DNA from: an uncultured Clostridia bacterium
Lineage (GTDB): Bacteria; Bacillota_A; Clostridia; TANB77; CAG-508
Length of the DNA stretch: 10,683 bases
NCBI GenBank assembly: GCA_947627825.1
Contig: CANQXO010000045.1
Location: 1-10,683 of the forward strand
Direction of reading: 5' to 3'
Of the stretch, positions 1 to 6,188 are shown piece after piece. The notes beneath the pieces were generated by a model. It saw only the letters and a program-made list of their open reading frames with translations, was not told where the DNA came from and did not search any database. Made by a program: the position numbers and the translations under genes. Position 1 is the stretch's first letter. Each line of letters starts with the position of its first letter.

Positions 1-21
1 TTACGACCTTCGGGTTATGAG
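1..21 (-). other. Partial initiator tRNA (fMet)-like 3' half, possible att core
   Basis: Read on the minus strand, these bases give CTCATAACCCGAAGGTCGT followed by AA. As I remember bacterial initiator tRNA genes, this matches the anticodon loop (CAT anticodon), the 3' anticodon stem CCCGA and the variable loop. The match starts at the 5' side of the anticodon loop. The bases before it on the minus strand (TTTTGA) do not restore the GGG stem arm, so the tRNA is not intact here. The remainder would lie left of the window. A partial tRNA with identity from the anticodon loop to the 3' end is what a tyrosine-recombinase attachment site looks like. No second copy is visible in the window, and the match is short. 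Confidence 0.45.
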
Positions 22-120
22 TCAAAAGAGTTAGTTAAAAATTTTCAAGAAGATACACATACTTATATTGACCCATTAAAACAACTAGACTTTGAAGAAA
101 ACCAAAAAGATTTAGAATGA
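1..120 (+). CDS. C-terminal tail of a possible plus-strand ORF entering from the left
   Basis: Frame 1 is open from the first base to the TGA at 118-120 and encodes 39 residues beginning LRPSGYESKELV and ending QKDLE. It is acidic and polar, with no domain I recognise. Its first residues (RPSGYE) are the peptide obtained when an initiator tRNA gene is translated antisense, so this may be a chance read-through of a tRNA-derived site rather than a protein. If real, it would be a gene converging on the minus-strand pair to its right, with the hairpin at 148-173 between them. A partner gene outside the window is needed to decide. Confidence 0.25.
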   Translation, partial: LRPSGYESKELVKNFQEDTHTYIDPLKQLDFEENQKDLE

Positions 121-147
121 GATTTAGAGAGATAAATGTATATACTT

Positions 148-173
148 GAAGGCAAGTTTGGAAACTTGCCTTC
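148..173. terminator. Hairpin between converging frames, possible bidirectional terminator
   Basis: Arms 148-158 (GAAGGCAAGTT) and 163-173 (AACTTGCCTTC) pair perfectly over 11 bp around a TGGA tetraloop. It lies 15 bases past the stop of the 121-aa gene (minus strand) and 28 bases past the stop of the plus-strand frame. Neither side has a clean T-run, only AT-rich sequence, so termination is inferred from position and stem strength. Confidence 0.5.
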
Positions 174-188
174 TACATAATATTGTAT

Positions 189-554
189 TTAATTACTAGA
201 TACCAATTTATTTTGTATATTTAAAATCTTCTTTCGGTAGTTTTCTATAGAACTTTTTGTATTTTGAATTTGACTTTCATATAAATTACTTAATATATCA
301 AAATCTTCTTCTGATAAATCTTCTTCCTCGATTACTCCAGCTTTATAAGCATTTTGTAAATTTAATGCTTTTTCTTTCTCTTGATCTGGAATTATTTTTA
401 TTTGTCCTTGAAATTGATTATATTTATTTTGAGATTCTATATTGTTTGTATGTAAAATTTCATTTCTAGGCATTTCTTTTTTTGGTGCTTCTAAATAAAT
501 TTGACTATTTATACCGAATAACTTTCTAAAAAATTCTTTAATTTTTTCTATCAT
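189..554 (-). CDS. Unrecognised 121-aa protein with amphipathic N-terminus and coiled-coil tail
   Basis: I do not recognise the family. The first 14 residues (MIEKIKEFFRKLFG) have I2, I5, F8, F9, L12 and F13 on one face and K/R on the other. That is an amphipathic basic helix of the kind that can bind a membrane or a partner groove. Residues 21-60 are polar and probably disordered. Residues 63-95 include YKAGVIEEEDLSEEDFDIL and LYESQI, and 84-117 look like a helical or coiled-coil tail. No signal peptide or membrane span is present. The ATG at 554 overlaps the stop of the 825-aa gene as ATGA, and a purine-rich AAGGAAGGGAA lies just upstream, so translation is probably coupled. Being co-expressed with the 825-aa protein suggests a partner or accessory role; no function can be assigned. 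Confidence 0.75.
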   Translation of the reverse strand: MIEKIKEFFRKLFGINSQIYLEAPKKEMPRNEILHTNNIESQNKYNQFQGQIKIIPDQEKEKALNLQNAYKAGVIEEEDLSEEDFDILSNLYESQIQNTKSSIENYRKKILNIQNKLVSSN

Positions 555-3028
555 TGTTCTTCCCTTCCTTCTTTAGTTTGATTTTCTAGTTGTGCTTCAT
601 ACTGATTATATAATTCTTTTGCTTGTTGTTCTTTATCTTGTAATTCGGTTAGTTCTTTATCTAGTTCTCCAATACTTCTCTTACCTTTTGCAATTAATCT
701 TTCTCTATATGCTTTCTTTTTTGCATCTCTTTCTTCTCTTCTCTTTTGACCTGGTTTCTTCTTTTTAGCTGGACTATTAGCAAGCATTTTTTCTCTTGCT
801 GCTCTTTGTTTTTCCCTTCTTTCTTCTCTTTGAGTTCTTAATTGCTCGACTTCTTCTTCTGTAAATCTATATTTATCTGGAGTTTCATTTCTGTCAAAAG
901 AAGCTCCTCCTGTAACTGCTTTTTCTCCTCCTACAGATGCTAATTCTTCATTTATGAAATCCACCATCTTTTTATCTCTTTTCCTAACAGCCTCTGCAAA
1001 TTTCTTTCCATCTTCATTATACAAGTATTTATATGCTTCCCAAACTTGTGAGCCTCTTATATTCATATCATCTAAACCTAATAAAAGCATAAATCCTGCT
1101 TCATCCGATTTCATAAGTTTTGTTAATCCCACTATTGCTCCAGGTACTCCTTCAGAAACTTTATAGATAACATCAGAAATAGAATCATTTAATTCTATTT
1201 TTGGTCTAGCAGTTGGATCATCTGGTAACATATCTCTGTCAAAGAAACCTAATCCACTACCTCTAAAAGAGAATATGTCTTGTTGTCTTTGTCTTTTATT
1301 TTCAACACTTTCTATATCTGGTATTTGTATTTTAAAATTATTATCTTTGGCATATCGTACTAATTGTTCTCTAATTCTTTTTTCCTCAAAAAAAACATTG
1401 CTACTAGATATTTTATCATCTAATACCTCTATTTTTCCTGCAATAGCTTCTGGAGTTGCATATATACATTCTCCATATCCAGTAAAATCTCCAATATATC
1501 CGAAGTCATTTTGCATATATAATCTTTCAGTTACAAAACTACATCCCATATCCTTTAATTCTTCGCCAACTAAGTCATCTAATCTTATTGTTTGTCTTTC
1601 ATAAAACATTTCTGGGTATCTATCTTCGACTTTTTTAAGAATTCTTGCTTTCATTTCTTCTTTGTTTTCATATTCTGCTCCATATTTATTTAATATAGCA
1701 TCTGCAATCAGTTCTGTCTTTTTATGATCTATTTCTACTTCTGGAATAGATATATCAATTCCTTCAATTCCATTATCACGAATATATCTTCTAAATGCTT
1801 CTTTTTGCTTATTTGCTTTTTCAACATCAGAATATCCACTAGAAAAAGCATCTGTGTAAGATAATTCTTTTATTCTTCCCATAAGTATTTTATATTCATC
1901 TCTTATATATTCTGGTGTCGCATACGCAATATCCGGACTAAATTTATCATCTGTTTTTAATACACTATCCTCGTTAATACTTAAATATAATGATACATAT
2001 TTATCATTTGCTAGTTGTTTTACTGTTTCTAACTCTCCAAAATTAAATGAAGTTAAATTCATTATTTTTGAATAGTCTTTTTGTATTTCACCTGCAAATT
2101 GCTCTGTCATATCACTTGATATTGTTCCATTTTCATTTAATACTCTGTTTATATAACTTGCAATACCTTGTACTTTTTTCATATCTACTGGTATTTCTTC
2201 AAGTACATCTCTATCTTGTATCTCAAACCCATTTTTTTCTGCATAGGTAATATAAGCATTTTTTAATCCTCTTGTACCATTTGAAAAGCGATCTTTGCCA
2301 TTATTTTTTTGTTCTCTGTATAATGATTCGCTATATAAATCATATATTCTTCTATTTATTCCTTCTGGAGTAGCATAAAACACATTGATTTTACCTAAAA
2401 CTGAATTTTCTTCTGCAACTAAACCTTCCTGTACTGTAATTTGATAACCAAAACAGTTAAATTTTTTAGGATCCAAATGGTGTTTTATAGCAAGTTGAGC
2501 TAAATCTCCATATTTTTTAGGTGAAATTCCATCTTCATATGGGATTTCTACTATATCAGAAAGAAAATCATTATAGCAACTACCTAATAAATCATAATAA
2601 TGCTCTGTGAAAAATTGTTTTAATTCTTCTTCAAATGAAGTTGTATCTATATCTTCTAGTTGATCATTTTCACCTAAAGTTATACCATCTAATATATCTA
2701 TTGCATCCAGTCTTTCTTTTGGCATTTTGGCTCTAGTTGCATATATCGAAACCAAAGTATCAACGACTTTTTCATCTACAACTGGCTCATTTTCTTCTTT
2801 TATACCTAAAGACTCTTTATCTTCACTTGATAATTCTGATAAACTTATTGTATTTCTTAATATCTCCTCTGCGTTATTAGCTTTTTCAAGTAAGCTATTT
2901 ATTTTTGTTTGTTTTTCACTTTCTGATAACTCTGATTTTTGAATTTCACCATATTGTAGGGCAAAATCCCTATAAATTTGTTGTATTGCTTCTTCCACTT
3001 TCTTTCCTTCCACATTATATGTAAACAT
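551..3028 (-). CDS. Unrecognised 825-aa repeat protein with YATPE modules and basic helical tail
   Basis: This is a cytoplasmic-looking protein with no signal peptide or membrane segment. An N-terminal helical part (1-90) precedes three ~150-residue modules, each holding the motif YATPE (residues 218, 369 and 523). Each motif is followed 36-46 residues later by a YAxxNGFEI-like motif (262, 415, 559). A degenerate YATRA at 96 may mark a fourth module. Residues 615-697 form a different domain with EGVPGAIVGLTKLMKSD and LDDMNIRGSQVWEAYKYLY, followed by KKFAEAVRKRDKKMVDFINEE. I associate this pattern, from memory only, with hypothetical proteins of gut Firmicute phages and mobile elements. Residues 720-825 are highly charged, rich in Arg, Lys and Glu, with a KKKKPGQKRR cluster near 755-764, and look like helical or nucleic-acid-binding tail. 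The ATG at 3028 has GGAGG (3036-3040) at ideal spacing. It is the first gene of a two-gene unit with the 121-aa gene. No catalytic motif is evident and I assign no function. Confidence 0.8.
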   Translation of the reverse strand: MFTYNVEGKKVEEAIQQIYRDFALQYGEIQKSELSESEKQTKINSLLEKANNAEEILRNTISLSELSSEDKESLGIKEENEPVVDEKVVDTLVSIYATRAKMPKERLDAIDILDGITLGENDQLEDIDTTSFEEELKQFFTEHYYDLLGSCYNDFLSDIVEIPYEDGISPKKYGDLAQLAIKHHLDPKKFNCFGYQITVQEGLVAEENSVLGKINVFYATPEGINRRIYDLYSESLYREQKNNGKDRFSNGTRGLKNAYITYAEKNGFEIQDRDVLEEIPVDMKKVQGIASYINRVLNENGTISSDMTEQFAGEIQKDYSKIMNLTSFNFGELETVKQLANDKYVSLYLSINEDSVLKTDDKFSPDIAYATPEYIRDEYKILMGRIKELSYTDAFSSGYSDVEKANKQKEAFRRYIRDNGIEGIDISIPEVEIDHKKTELIADAILNKYGAEYENKEEMKARILKKVEDRYPEMFYERQTIRLDDLVGEELKDMGCSFVTERLYMQNDFGYIGDFTGYGECIYATPEAIAGKIEVLDDKISSSNVFFEEKRIREQLVRYAKDNNFKIQIPDIESVENKRQRQQDIFSFRGSGLGFFDRDMLPDDPTARPKIELNDSISDVIYKVSEGVPGAIVGLTKLMKSDEAGFMLLLGLDDMNIRGSQVWEAYKYLYNEDGKKFAEAVRKRDKKMVDFINEELASVGGEKAVTGGASFDRNETPDKYRFTEEEVEQLRTQREERREKQRAAREKMLANSPAKKKKPGQKRREERDAKKKAYRERLIAKGKRSIGELDKELTELQDKEQQAKELYNQYEAQLENQTKEGREEQ
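1317..2641 (-). repeat. Three ~150-residue protein modules with YATPE signature
   Basis: Within the 825-aa protein, YATPE is encoded at 2363-2377, 1910-1924 and 1448-1462, so the modules are 151 and 154 residues apart. Each module has a helical lead-in (for example residues 283-348 and 437-498), then the YATPE helix start (PEGINRRIYDLY, PEYIRDEYKILM, PEAIAGKIEVLD), then a segment ending in NGFEI, NGIEGIDI or NNFKI, and a proline-acidic linker (EEIP, SIPEVEI, IPDIES). A weaker copy, YATRA, lies at 2729-2743. The repeats are protein-level; apart from the YATPE codons the DNA has diverged, which implies old duplication. Confidence 0.6.
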
Positions 3029-3054
3029 TAGATAACCTCCTTTTATTTATGTAA

Positions 3055-3083
3055 TTTATATCACAAAATTAAATTTTTAACAA
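3055..3083 (-). promoter_or_regulatory. Candidate sigma-A promoter of the 825/121-aa unit
   Basis: On the minus strand TTGTTA (3078-3083) and TATAAA (3055-3060) are separated by 17 bp. Transcription would start near 3048, leaving a ~20-nt leader that contains the GGAGG at 3036-3040. The surrounding DNA is very AT-rich, so chance matches are possible. Confidence 0.45.
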
Positions 3084-3206
3084 TAAATATGAAAATAAAA
3101 ATATATTTGTCATAAAAATTTAATATTTTTGTAACATTTCTCCATTCTCTATAATAATATTAGAAGGTATTAGCAATGAGTTTTAAAGAAAATTTTTGAA
3201 AATAGT

Positions 3207-3234
3207 TTGACAATTCTACTTTTCATAATACAAT
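3207..3234 (+). promoter_or_regulatory. Consensus sigma-A promoter on the plus strand
   Basis: TTGACA (3207-3212), a 16-bp spacer and TACAAT (3229-3234) give one of the best promoter matches in the window. It faces right, opposite to every full gene here. Transcription would start near 3241 and run into the terminator at 3284-3320, which defines a short orphan transcript. Confidence 0.65.
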
Positions 3235-3240
3235 ATAAGT

Positions 3241-3320
3241 AGCTTAAAAAGTGACTAAAGTTCTGCAGAAGTCATATAGTTAGAAAGAGATGCAATGGAA
3301 GAAGGCATCTCTTTTGTTTT
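3241..3320 (+). ncRNA. Candidate ~80-nt small RNA
   Basis: The interval is bounded by a TTGACA/TACAAT promoter ending at 3234 and an intrinsic terminator at 3284-3320. No open frame with a ribosome binding site lies inside. The 5' part contains TGAC (3252-3255) and GTCA (3271-3274), which can pair around the self-complementary TTCTGCAGAA (3261-3270), so a 5' stem-loop plus the terminator stem is likely. It does not match any riboswitch or housekeeping RNA I can recall. It could be a trans-acting sRNA, or an attenuated leader whose downstream gene has been lost. It starts ~200 bp upstream of the divergent 825-aa gene and faces the end of murD2. Confidence 0.5.
3284..3320 (+). terminator. Intrinsic terminator of the plus-strand small RNA
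   Basis: AAAGAGATGC (3284-3293) and GCATCTCTTT (3305-3314) form a perfect 10-bp stem with an 11-nt loop, followed by TGTTTT. The stem ends in A-T pairs and is followed by a T-rich tail in the plus direction, the usual rho-independent layout. Confidence 0.7.
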
Positions 3321-3325
3321 ACAAC

Positions 3326-3370
3326 AAAAGACTAGTAAAAAATACGTTAAGTATTTTTTACTAGTCTTTT
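3326..3370. terminator. 20-bp bidirectional terminator overlapping the end of murD2
   Basis: Bases 3326-3345 and 3351-3370 are perfect inverted repeats (core ACTAGTAAAAAATAC) around the loop GTTAA. The minus-strand copy ends in CTTTTGTTGT. The right arm lies inside the last codons of murD2 and the stop codon TAA is in the loop region (3347-3349), so the coding end is part of the hairpin. It should stop murD2 transcription before the 825-aa gene, and any rightward read-through from the small RNA. Confidence 0.7.
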
Positions 3371-4696
3371 ATATAAATTTCCTTTTTCCTCAAAGTTTTT
3401 AAAAAAGCCATAACTTGCTGCTGCAGGTGATAATAAGCAAATTTTTCCCTTTTTAGTTACATTTTTAGCAACCAAAACCGCTTCCTCCAAAGTTTCCACA
3501 ACATATCGCTTTTCTTTGTTTAACTCTTTCGCAATGTCATGCCCAGTTTTAGGCATACATATTATATTTCCAATTTTACTATTATTTAAAAATTCTATAA
3601 ATTCATTATAATTTATTCCTCTGTCCATCCCGCCAATTATTAGTGTATCTACATTTCCTAATGCTTTTACTGCTTCCATTGTAGCCATCGGAACAGTACC
3701 TATGCTATTATCGTAATATAAAACATCATCATATTTACCTACAAATTCTAGTCTATGTTCTAATGTTTTAAATTCACTTATGCTTTTTATTGTTTTTTGA
3801 ATATCCAATTTTAATATTTCAGAAACACCAAGGGCAAACATAATGTTATTTAAGTTATAATCCCCAATTAAATTTCTTGGTTCATTTTTATCGTATATTG
3901 GAATGTCGTTATAATATATTTTATTTTCTTTTAAATATATATTACTTCCACCTTTTCCTTGAAGACTTACTCTATATGTAGTTCCGCATGTATTTTTAAC
4001 TAATTTGTTTAATATGTCAATGTCTGTATTATATAAAAGATAATCTGATTTTTTCTGATATTTAAAGATATTGCATTTTGCCATAGCATATTTTTCAAAA
4101 GATTCATAATGGTCTAAATGTTCTTCATAAATATTTAACAAAACTGCAATATTAGGCGATAATTCCATATATTCTAATTGGTGTGATGACATCTCTAAAA
4201 CCAATGTAATATCTTCTTCTTGTATATTATCTATATAGTCGAATATTGGAACTCCAATGTTTCCTAATAGCATACTTTTTACATTTTGATCTGATAATAT
4301 TTTATATATTAATGAACTTGTTGTGCTTTTTCCTTTTGTTCCAGTAATTCCTATTGTAAAAATATTAAAAAATTCCAATAATAATTCTAACTGCGATTTT
4401 ATTTTATGAAAATATTGTGTTGTATCTATATGAGCAAAAGAAATTCCTGGTGCTTTCATAATAACATCATAATCTTGCAAGTTTTCTAAGTATTTTTCTC
4501 CACTTATACATGTTATATTACTATCTTTCTTTAATAAATCACAACTCTGTTTTAAATTTTCTTTTTTATCTGCAATATATAGATGCTGCTCTTTTAAGTA
4601 TTTTCTTATTAATTTGTATGTAGATTGGCCTTCTTTGCCAAATCCTAAAATAAGTACTTTTTTATTTTGAAAATATTGTATTAAATCACTAATCAA
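3347..4696 (-). CDS. murD2: MurD-family ligase, likely MurD2 (UDP-MurNAc-L-Ala--L-Glu ligase)
   Basis: This is a full-length 449-aa Mur ligase of the peptidoglycan precursor pathway in the cytoplasm. It shows an N-terminal Rossmann start (VLILGFGKEGQSTYK, 14-28) and the ATP P-loop GITGTKGKSTT (116-126). EMSSHQLEY (168-176), LNIYEEHLDHY (187-197), EHRLE (313-317), the IIGGMDRG loop (353-360) and the C-terminal LLSPAAASYGFF (421-432) follow. The substrate segment DNSIGTVPMAT replaces the NDSKATN seen in classical MurD. Ordinary MurD joins D-Glu to UDP-MurNAc-L-Ala; the immediate neighbour MurL implies that this enzyme uses L-Glu instead, an inference from context. The start is TTG at 4696, overlapping the murL stop by 8 bases, with GAGG (4706-4709) nine bases upstream; no ATG fits the conserved N-terminus. 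Translation is likely coupled to murL. If MurL function fails, a conventional MurD remains possible. Confidence 0.8.
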   Translation of the reverse strand: MISDLIQYFQNKKVLILGFGKEGQSTYKLIRKYLKEQHLYIADKKENLKQSCDLLKKDSNITCISGEKYLENLQDYDVIMKAPGISFAHIDTTQYFHKIKSQLELLLEFFNIFTIGITGTKGKSTTSSLIYKILSDQNVKSMLLGNIGVPIFDYIDNIQEEDITLVLEMSSHQLEYMELSPNIAVLLNIYEEHLDHYESFEKYAMAKCNIFKYQKKSDYLLYNTDIDILNKLVKNTCGTTYRVSLQGKGGSNIYLKENKIYYNDIPIYDKNEPRNLIGDYNLNNIMFALGVSEILKLDIQKTIKSISEFKTLEHRLEFVGKYDDVLYYDNSIGTVPMATMEAVKALGNVDTLIIGGMDRGINYNEFIEFLNNSKIGNIICMPKTGHDIAKELNKEKRYVVETLEEAVLVAKNVTKKGKICLLSPAAASYGFFKNFEEKGNLYKRLVKNT

Positions 4697-6071
4697 TTAA
4701 AAGTACCTCTTTTCTTAATATATTATTTTGCTCTTCATTTAAATTATTTTGTTCATTATACCTTTTAGTTATATCGTTTTTAGTATTTACTAATTCATAA
4801 TTGTTTTTATAATATTTTAGTAAATATGGTAAATCTGATTTTGTTTTTTCTAAATTTTCAATTGTTTTACTTACAGCAAAATTTACTTCTTCAAAAGTAC
4901 CAACACAATCAAAAGGTTTTACTTCTTTATTTCCTGTTAATTCTAAAAATATATCTAATAAATCAGATTTTTCGAATAGATCTTCTCCAAATATTTTAAT
5001 TAATTTCTCCTTATATAGATATGGACTTAGTATTATATAGGCAAATAAGCATTTTGCACAATTGCAACACCATTTCCACTCTTTTTCTTTACTGCCTACA
5101 TTACAACTTCTAAAAACACTATGATATTTTTCATACTTTGAAAATATTTTTGCTATCTGTAATTCGTTTAATGGTCGTAAAAAACTAAAATATTTTACAG
5201 GCGCTTTTAAATATTTATCTGCATATTTCTCAAAATCGCATTCAAATTCAAAGCTTTTTGAATATTGATGATTAATTTTTTCGCCTAAGATATTCGATTC
5301 GTTAGCACTGTTTTCATTGGATAAAGCAATATATTTCTTAGATAATAAATATGCTACAAAGTATGATAAAAATGCAAGCATAGCAGAAAATGGAGTATGC
5401 CCATTTATAAATCCTTGTTCATTTAGTTTTATTAAATTTGGATCTATATTTCTATAAATCTCAATTATATTATTTGATGTAAATCCTGATATTTCTGCAC
5501 ATTTTAAAGTTGTTGGCTTAGGGTTAATAATTAAACAATAATCATTATTTTTATTAATTTTTAGCGTTTCTAATGTAACAATAGAATCTTTACCACCACC
5601 TATTGGAATTATATAACCGCTATATGTATCACAAATGTTTTCGTAATTAAACATGTTTGTAGTATTTATACATTCTATATTCACAAAATTTTTAATATCT
5701 GTTTTTATGTTGTTTCTATAAAATAATTCTCCTAAACCATAAAAATATAGTTTCTTCCACCATTCAATCTGTTCTAAATTTAAGTATCCACATTTTACAA
5801 TAATTTTAGGAGAGCATGTACTTTTCCAGTAACTTATAAGTTCTATCATTCCTATGTTAAATACCATATTTTGAACATATGTAGTATTAATATCTTTAAA
5901 AGCGAAATTCTTTTTAAGTATTTTTAACTTTGGTTTAAATTTTGTAAGTTTTGGTATTTCAAATTCATACTCTAAATATATGGCTTCTTTATCTTCTTTG
6001 ATAATATAGTTATTAAAATAAAATTCTTCATATTCTTTTCTATATTGTTCAAATTTTAGTGAATTATCCAT
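4689..6071 (-). CDS. murL: MurL, UDP-MurNAc-L-Ala-L-Glu epimerase
   Basis: This 460-aa protein resembles MurL, known from Xanthomonas, which inverts the terminal L-Glu of UDP-MurNAc-L-Ala-L-Glu to D-Glu in an ATP-dependent reaction. Supporting motifs are IPIGGGKDSIVTLE (155-168), a PP-loop-like nucleotide site, NGHTPFSA (223-230), ALSNENSANESN (249-260), and a cysteine cluster RSCNVGSKE with WCCNCAKCLF (C323, C335, C336, C338, C341). The N-terminal half (1-150) is the family's variable substrate part. The ATG at 6071 has AAAGG (6081-6085) nine bases upstream. The 3' end overlaps murD2, which carries out the preceding step, so both are made together and the intermediate can be passed on. Metal binding by the cysteines is inferred. 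The assignment rests on motif memory and on pairing with a Mur ligase, and I consider it strong. Confidence 0.82.
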   Translation of the reverse strand: MDNSLKFEQYRKEYEEFYFNNYIIKEDKEAIYLEYEFEIPKLTKFKPKLKILKKNFAFKDINTTYVQNMVFNIGMIELISYWKSTCSPKIIVKCGYLNLEQIEWWKKLYFYGLGELFYRNNIKTDIKNFVNIECINTTNMFNYENICDTYSGYIIPIGGGKDSIVTLETLKINKNNDYCLIINPKPTTLKCAEISGFTSNNIIEIYRNIDPNLIKLNEQGFINGHTPFSAMLAFLSYFVAYLLSKKYIALSNENSANESNILGEKINHQYSKSFEFECDFEKYADKYLKAPVKYFSFLRPLNELQIAKIFSKYEKYHSVFRSCNVGSKEKEWKWCCNCAKCLFAYIILSPYLYKEKLIKIFGEDLFEKSDLLDIFLELTGNKEVKPFDCVGTFEEVNFAVSKTIENLEKTKSDLPYLLKYYKNNYELVNTKNDITKRYNEQNNLNEEQNNILRKEVLLID

Positions 6072-6188
6072 TATTTATATCCTTTCTGTTTTTAACGTAA
6101 TCCTTTTATAATATTCAAAATTTTAATATTCTGATACAACAATATAAAATTATTGTGTACATTATTTATATTTTATTTATTATAATAT

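Noticed and set aside
954..2942. Plus-strand open frames opposite the 825-aa gene
   Set aside because: They are Ser/Leu/Phe-rich shadows of the minus-strand coding frame, without ribosome sites or recognisable domains.
3290..3364. Short plus-strand ORF starting ATGCAATGGAAG inside the small RNA
   Set aside because: It begins within the terminator stem, has no ribosome binding site, and its 3' half is only the complement of the murD2 terminator hairpin.
4689..6071. PP-loop ATPase such as a tRNA-modifying or asparagine-synthetase-like enzyme
   Set aside because: GGGKDS alone would allow it, but the SNENSANESN and Cys-cluster motifs and overlap with a Mur ligase fit MurL better.
6139..6156. 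ACAATA/TATTGT hairpin between the glycosyltransferase gene and murL
   Set aside because: Only six A/T-rich pairs and no T-tract; too weak to call a terminator.
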